Assembly (NCBI GenBank): GCA_930367205.1
Contig: OV884015.1
Coordinates: 83,008,841 to 83,072,840, forward strand
Direction of reading: 5' to 3'
DNA: 64,000 bases
DNA from: Acanthosoma haemorrhoidale
Taxonomy: Eukaryota; Arthropoda; Insecta; Hemiptera; Acanthosomatidae
A program made the position numbers and the translations under genes. Below, piece by piece: positions 1 to 12,400 of this stretch. Numbering within the stretch: the first letter of the stretch is position 1; every line of letters begins with the position of its first letter. The notes beneath the pieces were generated by a model, which was not told the DNA's origin, searched no databases, and saw nothing but the letters and a program-made list of their open reading frames with translations.

Positions 1-87
1 ACACGTTGTATGTTGCAAATTCAAATTCAGTGTTTTTGTAACTATTTGCTATGAAAAATGACTAACAGTTTCTTCCTATATTATGGA

Positions 88-93
88 AATAAA
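88..93 (+). promoter_or_regulatory. Intronic AATAAA polyadenylation-signal match, copy 1
   Basis: An AATAAA in GGAAATAAAATATT recurs in the long intron of every copy; a second lies just after the exon A donor (413-418). In AT-rich DNA the hexamer is expected by chance and no strong GU-rich element follows. It is listed because premature cleavage would truncate a long transcript. Confidence 0.25.
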
Positions 94-271
94 ATATTAT
101 TATGTTTGCAAAATATGAGTATGGCAACGTAATCGCTATTATGATAAATGAGTGAAAAGTTACTTTTTGTACAAGGGACATTATCACATTTAAATCTAAC
201 TAAAGTCTATCTGGGTAGCTCAAAAAAAAAGTTATTCTAAAGAATCTTTTAAATGCGGTAGGCTTCGGCTT

Positions 272-283
272 CTTTCTAGAAAG
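272..283. repeat. 12-bp perfect palindrome in the long intron, copy 1
   Basis: CTTTCTAGAAAG reads the same on both strands and recurs in nearly every copy at s+271 to s+282. Five copies (29, 43, 58, 65, 66) carry TCTCGAAAG instead, which breaks the symmetry and removes the TAG acceptor. It overlaps the candidate micro-exon acceptor, so the symmetry may be coincidental. Confidence 0.5.
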
Positions 284-313
284 TTTACAATGAAGATATT
301 GTACAATAGTTAT
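284..313 (+). other. Candidate 30-nt micro-exon, copy 1 (uncertain)
   Basis: Between TCTAGAAAG and GTAAGTAAC lie 30 nt open in phase 0, encoding FTMKILYNSY. The donor is near-ideal. The commonest variant here, ACA to ACG at copy position +288 (25 copies), is silent in this phase. Starting 4 nt earlier, after the better acceptor TTCTAG, gives 34 nt that carry TAG in phase 0 and shift the frame, which would act as a poison exon. Against an exon: the intron to exon A would be only 31 nt, the AAAG acceptor is weak, and seven copies have the donor GT changed to CT. It may be a decoy. Confidence 0.25.
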
Positions 314-344
314 GTAAGTAACTCTGTTTTTATTTCTGCTACAG

Positions 345-407
345 CATCCCTCACATAAAGAAGACAAATTGGACAGCCACTTACATTACATTGGACCGGA
401 TGGAAAA
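345..407 (+). CDS. Exon A, copy 1 (21 codons, phase 0-0)
   Basis: Representative of 95 A exons. The acceptor is TTTTATTTCTGCTACAG, a strong pyrimidine tract with CAG; the donor is GAAAA|GTAAGA. The 63 nt encode a 21-residue module that starts HPSHKEDK and continues LDSHLHYIGPDGK. It is rich in histidine and charge. Core residues shared with exon C are P2, L9-D10, S11, L13-H14, Y15-I16, G17 and P18. Variants: P18R (CCG to CGG) in 14 copies and S11I in copy 43 (28763). The acceptor is destroyed in copy 12. Because the exon is symmetric, skipping it would keep the frame. Confidence 0.8.
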
Positions 408-3400
408 GTAAGAATAAAAATATTTTTTGTAGTTCAAAATCAGTTAACGTGTACATTGTTATTATGAATTTTTATCAATTTCAGCTGAAATCTCTCGAAG
501 AGGAGTTGAAGGTAATTATAAATGGTTACATTCAGTTACTGCTTTATGAGAGTTTTCTGTAGTATATTTTTTTCTAATCGGCTTTAAATGTAGGTCCCGG
601 CGGCTGTGATTAAGGAGATGGATACATATCTGCATTTCATTGCACCAACGACCATGGTAAGTAGGAATTTGTATGTACACGTTGTATGTTGCAAATTCAA
701 ATTCAGTGTTTTTGTAACTATTTGCTATGAAAAATGACTAACAGTTTCTTCCTATATTATGGAAATAAAATATTATTATGTTTGCAAAATATGAGTATGG
801 CAACGTAATCGCTATTATGATAAATGAGTGAAAAGTTACTTTTTGTACAAGGGACATTATCACATTTAAATCTAACTAAAGTCTATCTGGGTAGCTCAAA
901 AAAAAAGTTATTCTAAAGAATCTTTTAAATGCGGTAGGCTTCGGCTTCTTTCTAGAAAGTTTACAATGAAGATATTGTACAATAGTTATGTAAGTAACTC
1001 TGTTTTTATTTCTGCTACAGCATCCCTCACATAAAGAAGACAAATTGGACAGCCACTTACATTACATTGGACCGGATGGAAAAGTAAGAATAAAAATATT
1101 TTTTGTAGTTCAAAATCAGTTAACGTGTACATTGTTATTATGAATTTTTATCATTTTCAGCTGAAATCTCTCGAAGAGGAGTTGAAGGTAATTATAAATG
1201 GTTACATTCAGTTACTGCTTTATGAGAGTTTTCTGTAGTATATTTTTTTCTAATCGGCTTTAAATGTAGGTCCCGGCGGCTGTGATTAAGGAGATGGATA
1301 CATATCTGCATTTCATTGCACCAACGACCATGGTAAGTAGGAATTTGTATGTACACGTTGTATGTTGCAAATTCAAATTCAGTGTTTTTGTAACTATTTG
1401 CTATGAAAAATGACTAACAGTTTCTTCCTATATTATGGAAATAAAATATTATTATGTTTGCAAAATATGAGTATGGCAACGTAATCGCTATTATGATAAA
1501 TGAGTGAAAAGTTACTTTTTGTACAAGGGACATTATCACATTTAAATCTAACTAAAGTCTATCTGGGTAGCTCAAAAAAAAAGTTATTCTAAAGAATCTT
1601 TTAAATGCGGTAGGCTTCGGCTTCTTTCTAGAAAGTTTACGATGAAGATATTGTACAATAGTTATGTAAGTAACTCTGTTTTTATTTCTGCTACAGCATC
1701 CCTCACATAAAGAAGACAAATTGGACAGCCACTTACATTACATTGGACCGGATGGAAAAGTAAGAATAAAAATATTTTTTGTAGTTCAAAATCAGTTAAC
1801 GTGTACATTGTTATTATGAATTTTTATCAATTTCAGCTGAAATCTCTCGAAGAGGAGTTGAAGGTAATTATAAATGGTTACATTCAGTTACTGCTTTATG
1901 AGAGTTTTCTGTAGTATATTTTTTTCTAATCGGCTTTAAATGTAGGTCCCGGCGGCTGTGATTAAGGAGATGGATACATATCTGCATTTCATTGCACCAA
2001 CGACCATGGTAAGTAGGAATTTGTATGTACACGTTGTATGTTGCAAATTCAAATTCAGTGTTTTTGTAACTATTTGCTATGAAAAATGACTAACAGTTTC
2101 TTCCTATATTATGGAAATAAAATATTATTATGTTTGCAAAATATGAGTATGGCAACGTAATCGCTATTATGATAAATGAGTGAAAAGTTACTTTTTGTAC
2201 AAGGGACATTATCACATTTAAATCTAACTAAAGTCTATCTGGGTAGCTCAAAAAAAAAGTTATTCTAAAGAATCTTTTAAATGCGGTAGGCTTCGGCTTC
2301 TTTCTAGAAAGTTTACAATGAAGATATTGTACAATAGTTATGTAAGTAACTCTGTTTTTATTTCTGCTACAGCATCCCTCACATAAAGAAGACAAATTGG
2401 ACAGCCACTTACATTACATTGGACCGGATGGAAAAGTAAGAATAAAAATATTTTTTGTAGTTCAAAATCAGTTAACGTGTACATTGTTATTATGAATTTT
2501 TATCAATTTCAGCTGAAATCTCTCGAAGAGGAGTTGAAGGTAATTATAAATGGTTACATTCAGTTACTGCTTTATGAGAGTTTTCTGTAGTATATTTTTT
2601 TCTAATCGGCTTTAAATGTAGGTCCCGGCGGCTGTGATTAAGGAGATGGATACATATCTGCATTTCATTGCACCAACGACCATGGTAAGTAGGAATTTGT
2701 ATGTACACGTTGTATGTTGCAAATTCAAATTCAGTGTTTTTGTAACTATTTGCTATGAAAAATGACTAACAGTTTCTTCCTATATTATGGAAATAAAATA
2801 TTATTATGTTTGCAAAATATGAGTATGGCAACGTAATCGCTATTATGATAAATGAGTGAAAAGTTACTTTTTGTACAAGGGACATTATCACATTTAAATC
2901 TAACTAAAGTCTATCTGGGTAGCTCAAAAAAAAAGTTATTCTAAAGAATCTTTTAAATGCGGTAGGCTTCGGCTTCTTTCTAGAAAGTTTACAATGAAGA
3001 TATTGTACAATAGTTATGTAAGTAACTCTGTTTTTATTTCTGCTACAGCATCCCTCACATAAAGAAGACAAATTGGACAGCCACTTACATTACATTGGAC
3101 CGGATGGAAAAGTAAGAATAAAAATATTTTTTGTAGTTCAAAATCAGTTAACGTGTACATTGTTATTATGAATTTTTATCAATTTCAGCTGAAATCTCTC
3201 GAAGAGGAGTTGAAGGTAATTATAAATGGTTACATTCAGTTACTGCTTTATGAGAGTTTTCTGTAGTATATTTTTTTCTAATCGGCTTTAAATGTAGGTC
3301 CCGGCGGCTGTGATTAAGGAGATGGATACATATCTGCATTTCATTGCACCAACGACCATGGTAAGTAGGAATTTGTATGTACACGTTGTATGTTGCAAAT

Positions 3401-6400
3401 TCAAATTCAGTGTTTTTGTAACTATTTGCTATGAAAAATGACTAACAGTTTCTTCCTATATTATGGAAATAAAATATTATTATGTTTGCAAAATATGAGT
3501 ATGGCAACGTAATCGCTATTATGATAAATGAGTGAAAAGTTACTTTTTGTACAAGGGACATTATCACATTTAAATCTAACTAAAGTCTATCTGGGTAGCT
3601 CAAAAAAAAAGTTATTCTAAAGAATCTTTTAAATGCGGTAGGCTTCGGCTTCTTTCTAGAAAGTTTACAATGAAGATATTGTACAATAGTTATGTAAGTA
3701 ACTCTGTTTTTATTTCTGCTACAGCATCCCTCACATAAAGAAGACAAATTGGACAGCCACTTACATTACATTGGACCGGATGGAAAAGTAAGAATAAAAA
3801 TATTTTTTGTAGTTCAAAATCAGTTAACGTGTACATTGTTATTATGAATTTTTATCAATTTCAGCTGAAATCTCTCGAAGAGGAGTTGAAGGTAATTATA
3901 AATGGTTACATTCAGTTACTGCTTTATGAGAGTTTTCTGTAGTATATTTTTTTCTAATCGGCTTTAAATGTAGGTCCCGGCGGCTGTGATTAAGGAGATG
4001 GATACATATCTGCATTTCATTGCACCAACGACCATGGTAAGTAGGAATTTGTATGTACACGTTGTATGTTGCAAATTCAAATTCAGTGTTTTTGTAACTA
4101 TTTGCTATGAAAAATGACTAACAGTTTCTTCCTATATTATGGAAATAAAATATTATTATGTTTGCAAAATATGAGTATGGCAACGTAATCGCTATTATGA
4201 TAAATGAGTGAAAAGTTACTTTTTGTACAAGGGACATTATCACATTTAAATCTAACTAAAGTCTATCTGGGTAGCTCAAAAAAAAAGTTATTCTAAAGAA
4301 TCTTTTAAATGCGGTAGGCTTCGGCTTCTTTCTAGAAAGTTTACAATGAAGATATTGTACAATAGTTATGTAAGTAACTCTGTTTTTATTTCTGCTACAG
4401 CATCCCTCACATAAAGAAGACAAATTGGACAGCCACTTACATTACATTGGACCGGATGGAAAAGTAAGAATAAAAATATTTTTTGTAGTTCAAAATCAGT
4501 TAACGTGTACATTGTTATTATGAATTTTTATCAATTTCAGCTGAAATCTCTCGAAGAGGAGTTGAAGGTAATTATAAATGGTTACATTCAGTTACTGCTT
4601 TATGAGAGTTTTCTGTAGTATATTTTTTTCTAATCGGCTTTAAATGTAGGTCCCGGCGGCTGTGATTAAGGAGATGGATACATATCTGCATTTCATTGCA
4701 CCAACGACCATGGTAAGTAGGAATTTGTATGTACACGTTGTATGTTGCAAATTCAAATTCAGTGTTTTTGTAACTATTTGCTATGAAAAATGACTAACAG
4801 TTTCTTCCTATATTATGGAAATAAAATATTATTATGTTTGCAAAATATGAGTATGGCAACGTAATCGCTATTATGATAAATGAGTGAAAAGTTACTTTTT
4901 GTACAAGGGACATTATCACATTTAAATCTAACTAAAGTCTATCTGGGTAGCTCAAAAAAAAAGTTATTCTAAAGAATCTTTTAAATGCGGTAGGCTTCGG
5001 CTTCTTTCTAGAAAGTTTACGATGAAGATATTGTACAATAGTTATGTAAGTAACTCTGTTTTTATTTCTGCTACAGCATCCCTCACATAAAGAAGACAAA
5101 TTGGACAGCCACTTACATTACATTGGACCGGATGGAAAAGTAAGAATAAAAATATTTTTTGTAGTTCAAAATCAGTTAACGTGTACATTGTTATTATGAA
5201 TTTTTATCAATTTCAGCTGAAATCTCTCGAAGAGGAGTTGAAGGTAATTATAAATGGTTACATTCAGTTACTGCTTTATGAGAGTTTTCTGTAGTATATT
5301 TTTTTCTAATCGGCTTTAAATGTAGGTCCCGGCGGCTGTGATTAAGGAGATGGATACATATCTGCATTTCATTGCACCAACGACCATGGTAAGTAGGAAT
5401 TTGTATGTACACGTTGTATGTTGCAAATTCAAATTCAGTGTTTTTGTAACTATTTGCTATGAAAAATGACTAACAGTTTCTTCCTATATTATGGAAATAA
5501 AATATTATTATGTTTGCAAAATATGAGTATGGCAACGTAATCGCTATTATGATAAATGAGTGAAAAGTTACTTTTTGTACAAGGGACATTATCACATTTA
5601 AATCTAACTAAAGTCTATCTGGGTAGCTCAAAAAAAAAGTTATTCTAAAGAATCTTTTAAATGCGGTAGGCTTCGGCTTCTTTCTAGAAAGTTTACAATG
5701 AAGATATTGTACAATAGTTATGTAAGTAACTCTGTTTTTATTTCTGCTACAGCATCCCTCACATAAAGAAGACAAATTGGACAGCCACTTACATTACATT
5801 GGACCGGATGGAAAAGTAAGAATAAAAATATTTTTTGTAGTTCAAAATCAGTTAACGTGTACATTGTTATTATGAATTTTTATCAATTTCAGCTGAAATC
5901 TCTCGAAGAGGAGTTGAAGGTAATTATAAATGGTTACATTCAGTTACTGCTTTATGAGAGTTTTCTGTAGTATATTTTTTTCTAATCGGCTTTAAATGTA
6001 GGTCCCGGCGGCTGTGATTAAGGAGATGGATACATATCTGCATTTCATTGCACCAACGACCATGGTAAGTAGGAATTTGTATGTACACGTTGTATGTTGC
6101 AAATTCAAATTCAGTGTTTTTGTAACTATTTGCTATGAAAAATGACTAACAGTTTCTTCCTATATTATGGAAATAAAATATTATTATGTTTGCAAAATAT
6201 GAGTATGGCAACGTAATCGCTATTATGATAAATGAGTGAAAAGTTACTTTTTGTACAAGGGACATTATCACATTTAAATCTAACTAAAGTCTATCTGGGT
6301 AGCTCAAAAAAAAAGTTATTCTAAAGAATCTTTTAAATGCGGTAGGCTTCGGCTTCTTTCTAGAAAGTTTACAATGAAGATATTGTACAATAGTTATGTA

Positions 6401-9400
6401 AGTAACTCTGTTTTTATTTCTGCTACAGCATCCCTCACATAAAGAAGACAAATTGGACAGCCACTTACATTACATTGGACCGGATGGAAAAGTAAGAATA
6501 AAAATATTTTTTGTAGTTCAAAATCAGTTAACGTGTACATTGTTATTATGAATTTTTATCAATTTCAGCTGAAATCTCTCGAAGAGGAGTTGAAGGTAAT
6601 TATAAATGGTTACATTCAGTTACTGCTTTATGAGAGTTTTCTGTAGTATATTTTTTTCTAATCGGCTTTAAATGTAGGTCCCGGCGGCTGTGATTAAGGA
6701 GATGGATACATATCTGCATTTCATTGCACCAACGACCATGGTAAGTAGGAATTTGTATGTACACGTTGTATGTTGCAAATTCAAATTCAGTGTTTTTGTA
6801 ACTATTTGCTATGAAAAATGACTAACAGTTTCTTCCTATATTATGGAAATAAAATATTATTATGTTTGCAAAATATGAGTATGGCAACGTAATCGCTATT
6901 ATGATAAATGAGTGAAAAGTTACTTTTTGTACAAGGGACATTATCACATTTAAATCTAACTAAAGTCTATCTGGGTAGCTCAAAAAAAAAGTTATTCTAA
7001 AGAATCTTTTAAATGCGGTAGGCTTCGGCTTCTTTCTAGAAAGTTTACGATGAAGATATTGTACAATAGTTATGTAAGTAACTCTGTTTTTATTTCTGCT
7101 ACAGCATCCCTCACATAAAGAAGACAAATTGGACAGCCACTTACATTACATTGGACCGGATGGAAAAGTAAGAATAAAAATATTTTTTGTAGTTCAAAAT
7201 CAGTTAACGTGTACATTGTTATTATGAATTTTTATCATTTTCAGCTGAAATCTCTCGAAGAGGAGTTGAAGGTAATTATAAATGGTTACATTCAGTTACT
7301 GCTTTATGAGAGTTTTCTGTAGTATATTTTTTCAAATCGGCTTTAAATGTAGGTCCCGGCGGCTGTGATTAAGGAGATGGATACATATCTGCATTTCATT
7401 GCACCAACGACCATGGTAAGTAGGAATTTGTATGTACACGTTGTATGTTGCAAATTCAAATTCAGTGTTTTTGTAACTATTTGCTATGAAAAATGACTAA
7501 CAGTTTCTTCCTATATTATGGAAATAAAATATTATTATGTTTGCAAAATATGAGTATGGCAACGTAATCGCTATTATGATAAATGAGTGAAAAGTTACTT
7601 TTTGTACAAGGGACATTATCACATTTAAATCTAACTAAAGTCTATCTGGGTAGCTCAAAAAAAAAGTTATTCTAAAGAATCTTTTAAATGCGGTAGGCTT
7701 CGGCTTCTTTCTAGAAAGTTTACAATGAAGATATTGTACAATAGTTATGTAAGTAACTCTGTTTTTATTTCTGCTACAACATCCCTCACATAAAGAAGAC
7801 AAATTGGACAGCCACTTACATTACATTGGACCGGATGGAAAAGTAAGAATAAAAATATTTTTTGTAGTTCAAAATCAGTTAACGTGTACATTGTTATTAT
7901 GAATTTTTATCAATTTCAGCTGAAATCTCTCGAAGAGGAGTTGAAGGTAATTATAAATGGTTACATTCAGTTACTGCTTTATGAGAGTTTTCTGTAGTAT
8001 ATTTTTTTCTAATCGGCTTTAAATGTAGGTCCCGGCGGCTGTGATTAAGGAGATGGATACATATCTGCATTTCATTGCACCAACGACCATGGTAAGTAGG
8101 AATTTGTATGTACACGTTGTATGTTGCAAATTCAAATTCAGTGTTTTTGTAACTATTTGCTATGAAAAATGACTAACAGTTTCTTCCTATATTATGGAAA
8201 TAAAATATTATTATGTTTGCAAAATATGAGTATGGCAACGTAATCGCTATTATGATAAATGAGTGAAAAGTTACTTTTTGTACAAGGGACATTATCACAT
8301 TTAAATCTAACTAAAGTCTATCTGGGTAGCTCAAAAAAAAAGTTATTCTAAAGAATCTTTTAAATGCGGTAGGCTTCGGCTTCTTTCTAGAAAGTTTACA
8401 ATGAAGATATTGTACAATAGTTATGTAAGTAACTCTGTTTTTATTTCTGCTACAGCATCCCTCACATAAAGAAGACAAATTGGACAGCCACTTACATTAC
8501 ATTGGACCGGATGGAAAAGTAAGAATAAAAATATTTTTTGTAGTTCAAAATCAGTTAACGTGTACATTGTTATTATGAATTTTTATCAATTTCAGCTGAA
8601 ATCTCTCGAAGAGGAGTTGAAGGTAATTATAAATGGTTACATTCAGTTACTGCTTTATGAGAGTTTTCTGTAGTATATTTTTTTCTAATCGGCTTTAAAT
8701 GTAGGTCCCGGCGGCTGTGATTAAGGAGATGGATACATATCTGCATTTCATTGCACCAACGACCATGGTAAGTAGGAATTTGTATGTACACGTTGTATGT
8801 TGCAAATTCAAATTCAGTGTTTTTGTAACTATTTGCTATGAAAAATGACTAACAGTTTCTTCCTATATTATGGAAATAAAATATTATTATGTTTGCAAAA
8901 TATGAGTATGGCAACGTAATCGCTATTATGATAAATGAGTGAAAAGTTACTTTTTGTACAAGGGACATTATCACATTTAAATCTAACTAAAGTCTATCTG
9001 GGTAGCTCAAAAAAAAAGTTATTCTAAAGAATCTTTTAAATGCGGTAGGCTTCGGCTTCTTTCTAGAAAGTTTACAATGAAGATATTGTACAATAGTTAT
9101 GTAAGTAACTCTGTTTTTATTTCTGCTACAGCATCCCTCACATAAAGAAGACAAATTGGACAGCCACTTACATTACATTGGACCGGATGGAAAAGTAAGA
9201 ATAAAAATATTTTTTGTAGTTCAAAATCAGTTAACGTGTACATTGTTATTATGAATTTTTATCAATTTCAGCTGAAATCTCTCGAAGAGGAGTTGAAGGT
9301 AATTATAAATGGTTACATTCAGTTACTGCTTTATGAGAGTTTTCTGTAGTATATTTTTTTCTAATCGGCTTTAAATGTAGGTCCCGGCGGCTGTGATTAA

Positions 9401-12400
9401 GGAGATGGATACATATCTGCATTTCATTGCACCAACGACCATGGTAAGTAGGAATTTGTATGTACACGTTGTATGTTGCAAATTCAAATTCAGTGTTTTT
9501 GTAACTATTTGCTATGAAAAATGACTAACAGTTTCTTCCTATATTATGGAAATAAAATATTATTATGTTTGCAAAATATGAGTATGGCAACGTAATCGCT
9601 ATTATGATAAATGAGTGAAAAGTTACTTTTCGTACAAGGGACATTATCACATTTAAATCTAACTAAAGTCTATCTGGGTAGCTCAAAAAAAAAGTTATTC
9701 TAAAGAATCTTTTAAATGCGGTAGGCTTCGGCTTCTTTCTAGAAAGTTTACAATGAAGATATTGTACAATAGTTATGTAAGTAACTCTGTTTTTATTTCT
9801 GCTACAGCATCCCTCACATAAAGAAGACAAATTGGACAGCCACTTACATTACATTGGACCGGATGGAAAAGTAAGAATAAAAATATTTTTTGTAGTTCAA
9901 AATCAGTTAACGTGTACATTGTTATTATGAATTTTTATCAATTTCAGCTGAAATCTCTCGAAGAGGAGTTGAAGGTAATTATAAATGGTTACATTCAGTT
10001 ACTGCTTTATGAGAGTTTTCTGTAGTATATTTTTTTCTAATCGGCTTTAAATGTAGGTCCCGGCGGCTGTGATTAAGGAGATGGATACATATCTGCATTT
10101 CATTGCACCAACGACCATGGTAAGTAGGAATTTGTATGTACACGTTGTATGTTGCAAATTCAAATTCAGTGTTTTTGTAACTATTTGCTATGAAAAATGA
10201 CTAACAGTTTCTTCCTATATTATGGAAATAAAATATTATTATGTTTGCAAAATATGAGTATGGCAACGTAATCGCTATTATGATAAATGAGTGAAAAGTT
10301 ACTTTTTGTACAAGGGACATTATCACATTTAAATCTAACTAAAGTCTATCTGGGTAGCTCAAAAAAAAAGTTATTCTAAAGAATCTTTTAAATGCGGTAG
10401 GCTTCGGCTTCTTTCTAGAAAGTTTACGATGAAGATATTGTACAATAGTTATGTAAGTAACTCTGTTTTTATTTCTGCTACAGCATCCCTCACATAAAGA
10501 AGACAAATTGGACAGCCACTTACATTACATTGGACCGGATGGAAAAGTAAGAATAAAAATATTTTTTTTAGTTCAAAATCAGTTAACGTGTACGTTGTTA
10601 TTATGAATTTTTATCAATTTCAGCTGAAATCTCTCGAAGAGGAGTTGAAGGTAATTATAAATGGTTACATTCAGTTACTGCTTTATGAGAGTTTTCTGTA
10701 GTATATTTTTTTCTAATCGGCTTTAAATGTAGGTCCCGGCGGCTGTGATTAAGGAGATGGATACATATCTGCATTTCATTGCACCAACGACCATGGTAAG
10801 TAGGAATTTGTATGTACACGTTGTATGTTGCAAATTCAAATTCAGTGTTTTTGTAACTATTTGCTATGAAAAATGACTAACAGTTTCTTCCTATATTATG
10901 GAAATAAAATATTATTATGTTTGCAAAATATGAGTATGGCAACGTAATCGCTATTATGATAAATGAGTGAAAAGTTACTTTTTGTACAAGGGACATTATC
11001 ACATTTAAATCTAACTAAAGTCTATCTGGGTAGCTCAAAAAAAAAGTTATTCTAAAGAATCTTTTAAATGCGGTAGGCTTCAGCTTCTTTCTAGAAAGTT
11101 TACAATGAAGATATTGTACAATAGTTATGTAAGTAACTCTGTTTTTATTTCTGCTACAGCATCCCTCACATAAAGAAGACAAATTGGACAGCCACTTACA
11201 TTACATTGGACCGGATGGAAAAGTAAGAATAAAAATATTTTTTGTAGTTCAAAATCAGTTAACGTGTACATTGTTATTATGAATTTTTATCAATTTCAGC
11301 TGAAATCTCTCGAAGAGGAGTTGAAGGTAATTATAAATGGTTACATTCAGTTACTGCTTTATGAGAGTTTTCTGTAGTACATTTTTTTCTAATCGGCTTT
11401 AAATGTAGGTCCCGGCGGCTGTGATTAAGGAGATGGATACATATCTGCATTTCATTGCACCAACGACCATGGTAAGTAGGAATTTGTATGTACACGTTGT
11501 ATGTTGCAAATTCAAATTCAGTGTTTTTGTAACTATTTGCTATGAAAAATGACTAACAGTTTCTTCCTATATTATGGAAATAAAATATTATTATGTTTGC
11601 AAAATATGAGTATGGCAACGTAATCGCTATTATGATAAATGAGTGAAAAGTTACTTTTTGTACAAGGGACATTATCACATTTAAATCTAACTAAAGTCTA
11701 TCTGGGTAGCTCAAAAAAAAAGTTATTCTAAAGAATCTTTTAAATGCGGTAGGCTTCGGCTTCTTTCTAGAAAGTTTACGATGAAGATATTGTACAATAG
11801 TTATGTAAGTAACTCTGTTTTTATTTCTGCTACAGCATCCCTCACATAAAGAAGACAAATTGGACAGCCACTTACATTACATTGGACCGGATGGAAAAGT
11901 AAGAATAAAAATATTTTTTGTAGTTCAAAATCAGTTAACGTGTACGTTGTTATTATGAATTTTTATCAATTTCAGCTGAAATCTCTCGAAGAGGAGTTGA
12001 AGGTAATTATAAATGGTTACATTCAGTTACTGCTTTATGAGAGTTTTCTGTAGTATATTTTTTTCTAATCGGCTTTAAATGTAGGTCCCGGCGGCTGTGA
12101 TTAAGGAGATGGATACATATCTGCATTTCATTGCACCAACGACCATGGTAAGTAGGAATTTGTATGTACACGTTGTATGTTGCAAATTCAAATTCAGTGT
12201 TTTTGTAACTATTTGCTATGAAAAATGACTAACAGTTTCTTCCTATATTATGGAAATAAAATATTATTATGTTTGCAAAATATGAGTATGGCAACGTAAT
12301 CGCTATTATGATAAATGAGTGAAAAGTTACTTTTTGTACAAGGGACATTATCACATTTAAATCTAACTAAAGTCTATCTGGGTAGCTCAAAAAAAAAGTT

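Noticed and set aside
97..136. A second candidate exon after CTAACAG (near 77) in the long intron.
   Set aside because: The upstream tract is purine-rich (GAAAAATGACTAACAG), and the frame meets TAA within eight codons.
345..656. Coding on the minus strand.
   Set aside because: I found no long reverse frame, and the splice-site pairs are consistent only on the + strand.
651..657. ACCATGG at the end of exon C resembles a Kozak start context.
   Set aside because: The final G belongs to the intron donor. In spliced RNA ATG is followed by exon A (CAT), and the ATG codes an internal methionine in an open frame extending upstream.
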